The position numbers and the translations under genes are program-made. This document shows, one piece after another, positions 12,301-24,015 of a stretch of DNA of 64,000 nt (the stretch's first letter is position 1; every line of letters starts with the position of its first letter). The notes beneath the pieces were generated by a model, which did no database searches, was not told the DNA's origin, and was given only the letters and a program-made list of their open reading frames with translations. Origin of the DNA: Phallusia mammillata (Eukaryota > Chordata > Ascidiacea > Phlebobranchia > Ascidiidae). The stretch lies in the NCBI GenBank assembly GCA_003260075.1, contig QLIY01000304.1, positions 5,149-69,148 on the forward strand, in the 5' to 3' direction.

Positions 12301-14680
12301 TCTACTTTAAAGTAAAAATCAGGTATATTTGAACAGAATAGCGAACGATAATGAAGGATAAGGTTTATTGGAGAAATTGGGTTTTTATTTAGTTTTGAAA
12401 TCAGGGAAAGACTACAAAACACAAAACTCAAGGTTGCTGCAAAATGTTGTGAAATCTACATCAAACAATACTTTATTGGAAAACTTTAGGAAGAGCAAGA
12501 GTTATTTGGACGCAGCGGACCAAGCATTCTACTGCTGTCAGATAAAGAACGTCAGGTTTTACCATTTTTTAACATTGTAAAAACTAGAACCCGATGGTAC
12601 AAAAAAATGATTATATTGTTACTTTGCAGGCTTATAGGAACCATTTAAAAGTGGTGATTCAAGTGACCTCTTTGATTCAGACTTGGGACTAAAAGATAGT
12701 TGGAATAAAATGTGTTTTACCTCATATGCTTTGAACCGGTAAGAAAATGTAACCCTTACAAAGCTACAATAATGAATGTAACTTACAAAACAATTGATTG
12801 ACTGTTTCCATTCCCCATAATGTTGTGCAATGCGAACCACGTGGCAATCAACTAACGGCGCCTTGAGTTAGCGGATTTTGCGCATTGCCATCAGACGTCA
12901 AAGTGTGTTGTGCCTGGGGAAGGCGATGTCAGGAACAAATTGGAAGGAACCACTTTACCCAAATTGGAAACGCAGGCACAACGCGCTGGAACCGTGTATA
13001 CGTGCAACACTTAATCTGTAAGCATTCGTTTTTATTTTAGTTTAAGTTTGCATTGATTTTAACCTAGCGTCTAAAATCACTCAAGGTTTGTTCAAAAGTT
13101 GAAATCCTTTCGTCAAACGTCAAAATCCTCAAATATATTTTCTTTGTTTGTTTTATATAGTCAAAGTATATAGAGATCATCAAGGATTGACCTCTTTTAT
13201 GACCATTAGTTTGATACCTGAGTCCAAAACTAGCTGCTTGATCACGAATACACATCAAAATACTACAATCTGTGATGCAGTTCTTCTGGCAATTAAGCAA
13301 TAAGGTAACACTTATACACTTCTGTTTGACTTTGTTGTATAGTTGATTGCATACGCCATTTTTGTGCAGCTATAATTTATGCAGTAAGTGGTACTTGAAT
13401 TACTATTCTATGTTTTACTAAATAGTTAATTACTTTATAATTAACAATATAACTTTATAAGTTAATTTCATTTTTTGTTTCAAGACTTGAAATCAACAAA
13501 AAGCGACATTTTAAAAAACACGTACTTAGTTCATTACCTTGTGACGGTCCTACTGAGGTTATGACCGCCAGTGGGCAGCAAAGGGTAATTTTGCGTACAT
13601 TTACTTAAACTTGGTTCCTTTAAGCAGGGTCATAATCAAATGGTTTAAGTCTCCTGACCAACCCACAAATATAAAACAGCTAATCGTAACTTGTACTCAT
13701 TAGCGTCCTGGATTCGAATTCCGTGAAAAAACAATTTCTTTGCTGAGGTATTGATTTTTTCTAATATTTTTCCTTTTCTGGACATTGCATAATATCCCTG
13801 AGTAAACTGAGCACCGCTGTAGTTGGCATTGGATTTTCTCTTTTTGGCTGCACATCAATTTATACATCACATAGATTTTTATCTGACTGTACTACACACA
13901 AGCTTCCTAAACACACAGAGGACCACTGTGGGCAACATTATATGTGAACTCTCTGGTTACACTTCATCTAAGGGAAACATAGATTCTTATTCAATGATAA
14001 TGTGTGATACACAATAGATACTAGTTAGAAGCATTTTACATACTTCTCTGCTGAATTGCTATGTATGTCTGTTATATAAAGGCATGATTCTTTTCATTGC
14101 GACGTTTTGTTTATTATTTCATTTTCCATATATTTCGCTTACGGTAAAAACAAATAGCAGAACATTTCCAACAATGGCGAATCGTGTTTATGACGTCACA
14201 ATGTGTCATAAGCCGTTGCTGCATTGTCATAGCAACGCAACATAAACTGATGAGATTCTATAAGGCACGTTCGTTTATCAACATAAACACGGTTATTTTT
14301 ACGCAGCGGAAATACGGGAAAACGGGTGAAGCAGCAAATTACGGAATTGCACCGAAAACAAGTGGAATTAACGCGGGAACTGTGAGCAGCGAAGCGGAAC
14401 GTTAAGGTTTGCGTGATGTAGCGTAACCTAGCAACAACATAACAAAGTTTGGAACTTTTGAGGAAAATTTTTTGCTCCGTACTTCAAAAATCTCGATACA
14501 ATAAAACAATAAAGTTCTTTGGGTGCGAGATAAAGTGAAAAAAATAATTTTGAAACCTTCGAAAAGTCACACTACTGCGCAAAACTTGACTTTGCAAAAT
14601 GGCAACGTTACGATTAATCAAAACATTCGTCATACTGATGACGTCACGTGCGCTTCAATATGCGATTGGCGATGACGTAG
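9358..14680. other. Intergenic region, no convincing gene
   Basis: This is AT-rich sequence upstream of the transporter and downstream of the IRF-like gene. ORFs are all under 100 codons and lack domains or splice support. It contains an exact spliced-leader-like 16-mer at 10219-10234, a tRNA-like B-box fragment near 13708-13722, and a somewhat GC-richer block at 12830-13010. I see nothing else identifiable. Confidence 0.6.
10219..10234 (+). other. Exact match to Ciona spliced-leader 16-mer
   Basis: The bases ATTCTATTTGAATAAG equal the Ciona spliced-leader sequence as I remember it. They are followed by gaatca and not by a GT splice donor, and I see no Sm site downstream. So this is not an intact SL RNA gene. 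It could be the 5' end of a retrocopied trans-spliced mRNA or an SL pseudogene. Confidence 0.45.
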
Positions 14681-17600
14681 TCATGAGACTTGAATTGTTC
14701 CGTGACGCGGATGGGGAATTCCCAGGTGATGCGTTGACCGCTGGGGCGGCGATAGTGAGCCCGAGCGAATCACGTGATCGGGTGACGCGCTGGAGTTAGA
14801 TGACGTCTGATCGGGCGATACGTCACCGGAATATCTAGTGACGTAAAGGAGGGAGGGAGGGGAAGATTTGGATTGTCCCGGGTAAGTTACTGGGAGGGGA
14901 GAATCACATTCATCGCTTGATGCTGTTCGCTGGATTTTTGCTGGGGAACCAACTGTAAAAAGAATACACTGGTTATTTTTGTGTATTTTAAAGTTGAGTA
15001 ACCGAAACGGTTTGGCTATGTTATATAATATCTCCAAGGTAAGATTCGCTGCTATTTACTTCAAAAAGCACTTTACTTAAAACTGTTATTTAGTACAAGA
15101 CACATTAGTGACGTGATAAGTAGCAAGTTCAGGGTATTTCAAACCAACAACCTGTGTCTTGACTGCATAGTTTTTGCTCTTTATTGTAGAAACATTTGTT
15201 CAAATCTTACCTGTGAGGTCAAGTGGAGAGGGAGCCCGCTTTCGTTTGTTTTCTTCGATTTCCGAACATTCATCGTCGCATGAGCGCGACTTGTAATGAG
15301 GGTCATGATGCGTCGGAAGCGGGGATCGAACCGACGACCTTCTGCTTCCGACGGATACAGGAGAATCCCCATGCAACCTTTCGGTCGCTTGTGACGTCAT
15401 ACAGGTGACCAGGTGACGTTTGAAGTCGTCGAAGGTCGCATGTTTGCCTTCCGTGGCTGCCTACATAAAATACTAAATTTAATACACAAAACATTGACAA
15501 AAATTCATAACACAAAAAAATTTGTTACGTCGTTCTCAAAAATTGCTTAAATATTTGTGAAAAAATCACCTGAACAGCGATGACGTCATTGACGGCACTT
15601 GACGCAGCAGTGACGTCATTGGGGCGCATGTGTACCGCTAAGTTGCGCAATCCCTCGCCCATGCCCTCTAGCACAGACTTCATCCTTTCACGCTCGACTT
15701 CGAGCTTTTCACGAGCTTCACGCTCACGCGCATGCGCACTTCGGTAGTGGTTGAGCTCGCCCTCTAACGACTCGATTCGGTGCTGGGATTCGTTGAGTTT
15801 TGAGTATAAGTTGTTGCACTGTAAAAAAAATTCGATGGTTAGGATCAGTCAACTGATTTGCATATTATTTCCAAAAATTTTCCCGACCATATTTCAGTTT
15901 AACACTTGCTCAATTAATCTGGTAAATAATGATATGTTTTTGAAACTACAAGTGGCTCTCAATTTCGAATCAAGGCAAAAATTTCCAGTGCTTTTCTCAA
16001 AGATTGTGGCCACAGAGATTTTCTTAAAGATAGGAATGCCGAGCACTTGTCACTTTGACGGAAGAGTTTAAAGAACAGCGACTGACGCTTCGTGGAAAAA
16101 GCACGCGTTACATAACTCGGAATCGAATGCGAAAATACGAGTCTCCTTGAAAAACTCGCGTAAACAGATCAAGTCGATAAGCTGCTGCTGACTTTTTACC
16201 TCAACTGATTTATTGAGTTCGGGGTTTCGTCCCATGAGCGTAAGGATCTTGTTCAAATCTCTTTCCAATTCTCCCGCTCTTCGTTGAAGCTCGGCCGGCT
16301 GCAAAACAAATTAAGTTCGTTACATTTCGGCTCGCTATGTTTCGCAGAAATGCTGCTGACCGATTTGGTGCGTGATGTAAAATGGCGGCTGGCTAATAAC
16401 TTCACTTACAGCTATATTATCTCATTACAACAATCCCCGTCGTTTGTACATTTTTCTCTTGATTCTGCGTTTTGTTTTCGATTTGGACAAAAATTGGGTA
16501 TTTATTCGGGACCTTGTTATTGCAAAATATTGTGCGACTAGCTAATACGTAAAAAAATTGCCTGTTGGTTGATAAAATGACATTATGATAATTTAGCGTT
16601 TGTACAACAGCAAATGCATTATAATGCATTAGTGCACTGATATAATGCACTGATAATTATCAGTGACAAATGGCTTCGTCACATAGGCGCGCATTTACGT
16701 TTAAATCATTATTGGTGAATATAAAAGTTAATAATGTGAATCAGAACTTAAAGCTTTCGCACTTTTAGTTTTTGTTGATGCTTTTCATGCTATTTCATTG
16801 TCAAAAAACATTTTTTTCTACAAAGGCATTTTCCAATGAGCTGCAAAAGTACAAAAACACAATAAAAATTTCTTACGTTTCTCCGTAGCTCATCGGCGTT
16901 CAAATTAGTTTTCTTTTCCAGCACGTCAAGCCGTTGAAAAAGCTTTCTCTCATCCGATCTCAGTTTGTCGTTTTCTTCTTCCAGTTTGCGTGCAAAGCTC
17001 TGCAAAACAAAAAATGCCACCCAATAAACAAAACGCCAAAGAAGCGCTAGCGAGATTATTCTCTGATAAGGGCTAACGAGAATGTTGCACACAGGTTCTT
17101 TTGCACACGAGCTCTGCGTAGCAACAGCCTTGTGCGTCAAAATGTCTCGTGGGGAAGCGTATACTGCGTTCATTTTGCGCTCGACACTGACACCGTACCA
17201 CGAACGCGGGCAACGTAACAAAACTTTTTGTTGCCTTTCCATTCATATGACGTGATGCTAATACGTGAACGAAGTTTCTATTTGCGGGAAAGGTTGGCCC
17301 TGCGCGTCATGCGCATCAGCACCTAGGCCACAAGTAGCTTTGTGACGCCATAAGGCTAGTAGAACTCACCAATTGTTCCTGGTATTTTTGTTCGGCTGCA
17401 ATGGCCTGGGCTGTCATCTGCTTCATGTGGCCCATCATAGTTGAAGGGTTGGCGAATCCGAAGGGGTTATGCCGGAACCCAGTTGACCCCGAAAATACCG
17501 GGGGCACCGACGATGAAAACGGGGTGTGGAGGTTGGGTAAAAGAGGGTACCGGGAATTGATGGCATTGAAACTTGTTAGGGGTGATGAGGTGGGGTCAAG

Positions 17601-20193
17601 GACATCAGTTTGGCTTCGGGGTAAGGGCAACGCTGGCAGGGGGCTGGACATCGGGGGCTTAAAGGGAATTCCACCGGGTTGGGAAAGCCAGAAAGCCGGG
17701 GCGGTGAGGTGATTTGAGGTCGAGGTAAGAAGGGGCGCGGTGCGTTGAGGTGGAGATGTGGAATTAAACCGGAGTGGCTGATTCTGCAAAAAAGATAAAT
17801 ACTTAAATGTAACAGTTTCACCTAACTCATCTTACCACTGAGGAATGATCAAAGTTTAAAAATAAAGATTTAATTTACACCTATTCGAATTAAAATATTT
17901 AAAATATATGTTTTGAGGCCAAACAAAAATTACCTCAGAGGAATTATTTCTTCTGTAGGGCAAAAACGGTTTTGTCCAGCTTTCGTCATTACGCTCCAGT
18001 GACCCGAGGAACGATGACGTAGGTGACACATTGTTTGATGACGTCACTCGGTCAGTATCTTGGCTCTGGCTGCGTTTGTAAAGTCTTCGACGGATTTGTG
18101 ATGCTAAAATAGTAATATAAGTTCAGAAATAGGCTATGATAGTTTCTAAGCCCTTTTAAACAGTTTGGCCTTTAGTTACCTTTGTGCACTGGTGGTAGGA
18201 GCTGATATACCCGATACGGTTCACTGATGTCCAATCGGCTGCGGTCAGGAAGCTCACGGATGTCAGGCATCTTGTTAAGGGCACATCGCAGTCTTGTCTT
18301 CCACACAATCGGTTCTGGCTTATCAATCCCTTCCCTGTATCTTCCACTGTGCTTTGCCCAAGCCTGGAAATAAATGCACCCGGTTAAAAATCAAAGCTCA
18401 AAGTTTTTTTTTTTTAGTATAAACATGTCAAAATTGTTTTTAAACACCAGATAAAATGCACATTTTACAAAATTTGACTGGTTAAAATAAGGCAATTGCA
18501 ATTAGTTAACACACTAAATTTAAGAAATTGTAGAAAATATTTTTTTGCACAGAAGTTTTAGTTTGTCGTTTCTTCTTATAACTAAAAAATAACACGAATA
18601 AAAGTTTTGCAAAAACCAGCGATAGTTTATTTAATGCAATATGCTCATTTGTTAATTATTTTGGATACTTTTCCGGTGTTGCAAAACTAGAGATTCAAGT
18701 CCACAGCAAGGAACCAAGAAAAAACAATAATTGCCGTTACACCTTTTTCCAAGTATAGCGTAACATTTGTTTTTCGAGTTTTGCAGCATATTTTAAGCGA
18801 CAGACAAAAGTAGTTTTTGAGGCGCAGAAGAAAGTATCGGGATTATCTTCGTTCGTGCCACGGAGAAAGGCGTTGTTGTGATCCAATAATGGCGATTATA
18901 TATAGAAACCGATAGACGCCAAACAATTGACTGCTTGACACCTGGTCATTGCAGTGTCAGAAACACACAAAAAAATGTAACCACTCTTTTTTGTTTTAGT
19001 ATTCAAAATTAATAATGTATTATCTCTGATATTCTTTCAAATATATTAAATAAAAATAACTAAACAATATATACGTTTGTACATATTTTTAAATTTTCTA
19101 CATTTTATGGTAAAAAAGGTAATTTAATTTGTCTATTCCGAAAAGGGTATGATTTTAAAGCATAAACTCTTACAATGTGTGGAACGAAATTTGTTCGCCA
19201 TTTTAACTGACGGCAATAAAACGCAACCAAATGCTTAATGCATTAATATGGTGCGGTGTACGTGATAATTGGAAGTATGTGTAATATTTTCTGGAAATAA
19301 GAAACCGAAATTAGCTGCAGATATTTTTATGCGACAGTCAATTACAACATGTCAATATATTTAGCCTGTTCATAATTATGACGAGTCATTAAAACGTCAG
19401 CAGCTCGTGCTTTTGATGACGCAGCAAAGCGATCGTCCTTAGTTGGTTACAATCATGATTGCTTTTCCCAGTAATCGTTTAAAAACCTTGGAAAAACTTT
19501 TCAGGGTGAATTTCATGCTGACTCTGATGATTTAATCATTTTTCCGGCGAATTTATTTTTTCTAATAATGTTTTCTTAACTTACCATAAAAATCTTAGAG
19601 TCTTCTTCCAAATTATAATCTTGTCTTCCCGCATGTTTCCAAGGCATTCGAAAAATTGTTTTTTCATCGTTTTCCCACACCAGTCCTGGGATGGTCCCGC
19701 TACAATAAAAGCAAAAGTTTGATCAGAAAACTTTAAACGTGAGTTTCTAATTAAAGGTTTCCAAATAACAATGAATATTAGATGTAAAACCTATTTGATC
19801 TGCATTTACTTCTGCAATAAATAATTTTTATCATCGAACTAAACTATTACACTACTCGTATTAATGATATGTTTAAAATTATTTTTACACTGCATGGATG
19901 GTGGACCAAAACAATTCTTAAACCTATACCTTGGTTTAAATTTGATAATAAAGTCTTGTTTAGCAGACAATTGTTGCAGTAAAATGCAAACGTGTTTTGT
20001 TATTTTAACTTGTTCCTAGAAATACAGTGGTGAACGAAGTTATAATGAACTTTATCTGTAACCTGTGGAAATTTAAAATGCAAACTTACCTGTGAATCAT
20101 TTTCACAAGCCAAGTTCTTAATCTATCTCTGTATTCAGGAGCATAAATATCCGTGTCCATTGAGTCTTTGCTATCTTCGACAGTACTTCCCAT
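14681..20193 (-). CDS. Interferon-regulatory-factor-like transcription factor with coiled coil
   Basis: Ten exons on the minus strand: 20193-20090, 19699-19585, 18363-18180, 18103-17934, 17783-17370, 16999-16877, 16298-16200, 15818-15570, 15460-15211 and 14952-14681. All have GT/AG borders; the total is 1980 nt, 659 residues plus stop. Residues 20-134 form an IRF DNA-binding domain, with signature tryptophans W28, W43, W55 and W75 at the family spacing and Y63 at the fourth pentad position. The recognition-helix segment VWKTRLRCALNKMPDI keeps the R, C and N that contact GAAA in other IRFs. A Pro/Ser-rich linker (about 192-310) follows, then a charged coiled coil (about 325-460), a KRKR patch at 558-561 and PLDLT at 565-569, matching the CtBP-binding PxDLS/T motif. 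I recognise no IRF-association domain. A nuclear GAAA-binding regulator is a firm inference; repression via CtBP is a hypothesis. Exon 7 could alternatively read through to a stop at 16068. Confidence 0.88.
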
Positions 20194-22417
20194 ATTTTTA
20201 GCAAGTCAAATTATTTAAAAATACAAGTAAACTTGTCTGCAAAAAGAATACACGTCATTTTCTGCATAAAAACAACCCAAAGAAGATTTGATTTTAACTT
20301 GTTACAAATAAAACCACAATTTTAAAACAAACACGCTTTCAACTATCTTTTACCAATGTAAATACAACTAAAACTGCTAATTTTTGCGCAAAATTGTGTT
20401 CTTTATTAACTTTCAATCTGTTTGACCAAATCTCGTTATGATTTATCAAAAATTGTAACTCTCATTTATAAGGTCCTCGAATTTGAGAGAATCCTTCTTC
20501 TCGCGTTTGCCTTTTTCTCGCGTTCTCTCCTTTGCCGTACGCAGTGATCACGCTCTGGACCTTGTGACCCTCGCAATTCAGCGAAATGTTCACGTTAAAT
20601 ATAAGACTACGTCGTAATGGCGCTTTCGGGCGCACGACCAATTCGAGTCACGTGACGCGATGTTTATCTGTGCCAAAGGTCACTGACCGCCAGCGTACAA
20701 AATCAATTAATGATTACCTAAAAAAAAGTTTGCGTAAAATGTACATAATTTTTCTGCGGTTTTTATCTTTAGTCACGTGAAGTATACCGTGCTGCTTTGA
20801 GACTAAACTGTCCTGGTGACGTAATCTGATCATTTAGAAACGAGCAATCAAAATCGCGCGGTCACGTGGAAAACGGTAGCTGTGAAGTCACAATGACAAA
20901 GCCAAAACCAAACGTAATTACCCGGTTCGTGTAAAAAGTAATATTTCGGTTGTGTTTGCGGCAAAACTAAACTTTTAATTTCCGCGAACTTATGGGAAGT
21001 TTACCGATTGAGGGTGTTGCAATTGGATTTTACGTTTATTTTTTATCATGTTAAGAAACTGCACACGGGTTTAAGTTGCCCCTTAAGTTGCGTGGAAACC
21101 TTTAATGTCAGGAAATTCCAGACATCCTGTCCCCTTTTTGGTAAAAGCAGCTGAATATTTAAGATCTACTGGTCCGGAAGTCACAAAATGTTTCGGTGGG
21201 TTTGTTTGTTATTTTAAGCGCGTTTAATTGTTACGTCAGGAAGTTTTTTTGTGAAATTATGGCCGAATCGGCGACCTTTTCGGTGGAGGCCGCGTGCCCA
21301 CAGAAGAATTAAAAATAATTATGTTTTTGATTTTATTGTTTCCTTGTTAACATGTTAGAATGTATAATCTTTTACTTATGATGGCAACAATTATATGGTG
21401 AAAAAAAAAACTTTTTATATAACTGATCGACCTAATCAAAATAATATCGATGTTTTGGGGTTTCAATTATTTTAGATGAAAAAAAAAACATTTGCGAATT
21501 TTGTTGAATTTCACACAAAAAAAACAGGCAGAAAAATTTTCCGACACTGTTGTCAGCGATTGACATAACTTTCCAAACAATGAAAAGGAGTGTTTGAATC
21601 GCGTTGTCTGTTTTTGATTTGACTGGTTGCAAACAATCCGATCACGTGACATTGCCGACGCGATTTTACTGAGAACGCGCACGACTTTTTCCACCAACCT
21701 ATTTCGCGACAATTTATTCAAATTGTGACGAGCCATTGTTTTATGGAGGCGTTGGGACGCGATTTGAAATTCTATCGACGGATTTTCCATTGATTCTGTC
21801 AGAGTTGACGATTTTTCTAAATGTTCTGTTGCGTTTGTGACGTGTCAATGCTGGGATGTTGAGGTTATGATTGACAGGTCGCTTCGGGATAACTTCCATT
21901 GACATTTGAAACGTGTAATATTATGCACAAAAAATTTGAGACCCAAAAAATAATGTATTTACTTGACGTAAATCAAACCAAAATTGCCTGTGGTTCTATT
22001 GGAGTAAATATAAATGCTTTTCAAAGGATCTGTTCCTCTATAAGTAGACATGTTAATGTCGTCCAAGATCAAACTGTTTCAGTAAGTGATAATAAAAAAG
22101 CAAATACTTCTGATTCTAAATTTTAAATAGTTCTATTTAAATAATCTTTCTGGCGCTGCGATTTTGAGGCGCGATTTATTTAAATTTTTAAAGCAAGACA
22201 AACGACCTTGGACGAACAAACGAAATCTCTTACAATCACGATTTTTGAAGTTTAATCCAATCTGACATTTCCAAGGTCAGAATAATCTTGCAGCTGTTTT
22301 GGTTAACCTTATGGTTTGAGTCTTTTTTGGTTGCAAGTCTGTAAATTCTGCGGTAAACTGAAATTCTCCTTTCATTTCAACTTCGACAAAGATAAGTTTG
22401 TATCTGCTATCGCAAAA

Positions 22418-22773
22418 GATCAGGTCAAAAATAGCGATGAGCTACTTTACATTTTCTGAGTAGGAAAAGAATGCGGTTTAAATACATTTTATCCCTAAAA
22501 TTCCGTGGAGGAATTTTTTGCAAATCACGTGACTGTTTGTGATATTTTTAAAAATACCTAATTTTGGAATTACAAACCTGTCTAATTTTGCCCCCCCCCC
22601 GATCAGGTCAAAAATAGCGATGAGCTACTTTACATTTTCTGAGTAGGATAAGAATGCGGTTTAACTACATTTTATCCCTAAAATTCCGTGGAGGAATTTT
22701 TTGCAACTTACGTGACTGTTTGTGATATTTTCAAAAATACCTAATTTTGGAATTACAAACCTGTCTAATTTTA
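22418..22773. repeat. Poly-C-separated near-duplicate (pair 2)
   Basis: Left copy 22418-22590 and right copy 22601-22773 flank exactly 10 C. Both start gatcaggtcaaaaatagcg. Scattered substitutions (for example aatcacgtgac versus acttacgtgac) look allelic. Interpreted as unmerged contig ends. Confidence 0.78.
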
Positions 22774-23999
22774 GATTAAACATCCACTGACTGAAAAAAT
22801 GTGTTGTTTTTAATAGATATCCGTGAATGTAAAATACCAAAATAATGCTTTAAAATTTGCATTTATAATACGACTCCATTTTGAAGATGAAACAATAACC
22901 TTTATTGCTTTTCAATAATCAACTGAATCTACCACTACAATTGCAACAAAAAATAGTTTCCATTTTATCCACAAAAATCTTATTTTTTTTATTCAACAAT
23001 GTTCCTATAAGCTAGACTAAAAAACTCTCAACCCATAGTTAAAACAAAAATATTCCAGGCTACCTTAGTTTCATCTGTTAAACATTTCAACAAACTAGGC
23101 TACACTTTTCCGATGGTACCAACACAGTTTAAAAAACGACAGATTTTCTCCACTGTTATCTCTGCATGTTCATGTAAAACAGCGTATCTTCTTGCGCCTT
23201 TAAGAAGCAAAAGTCTTATGATATTCGCGTGGGTTTGCGTGTTTTCCCTGCAACCACTAACATCCCACGCAATAAGCACGTGACTATAAGTGCCCGGAAT
23301 ATTTCCTTGCGACAAAATCCCCGAAAAATTATACCACAAAAAACATCCACTAGTTTAGCAACTTTTAAAGTCAATTTAGAATACCGGCATTAACTGTACA
23401 GTAACCTACCTCAATAGCGAACCGCCTAACTCTACAACATAAATTTAAATTAGAGTTTTGGACAGGTTGAAATTACCCTTCTTACGACTCCAAAACTGTC
23501 AAATTTTACTATAATCTTTTCAAAACGTTTAGTTTCCAAACCGCATGTATCGAAAATAGCTTACACTGAAAAAGTTTCGACTGCTTTAAGTTTTGCGCAA
23601 GACATTCGAAACTTACAGTTGGCGCAGACAATTTGACCACGTGACTAATTAGCCTCGAACAGGCGTTGCCAGCTTTCCCTGTCAGAAGCCTGTGCAAATA
23701 CTGGCGAGGAAACAGATGTCAATATAATATTCACTCATCCGCGGACGGGCTGCGTCGGGGGCAGGGCAAAAAAATAACAACAAATATTTTTGCGAAAGGA
23801 ATTCGCCTGAATGAACTTTAAAAATGTTTTTGTCGTATTTTTTTCTGTATTATTTAGTAATTGGTAATTTAGTGACCTAATCAACCCCCTAATAAAACTA
23901 GGGGGTCAAAAATTAGGGATAATAATTTAACATACACAATAAATTAGTCAGTACAATTAACAAAAAGGGATTAGGTTTCGGCTATGGCGTTAAACTTGC

Positions 24000-24015
24000 C
24001 TTATTCAAATAGAAA
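24000..24015 (-). other. Spliced-leader-like 16-mer, 15/16
   Basis: On the minus strand this reads TTTCTATTTGAATAAG, one mismatch (first base) from the Ciona spliced leader as I recall it. It is followed by GCAAGT, which could act as a rare GC splice donor. I see no Sm site and call no SL RNA gene. Confidence 0.3.

Noticed and set aside
14599-14799. 66-codon plus-strand ORF
   Set aside because: Antisense to the last exon of the IRF-like gene.
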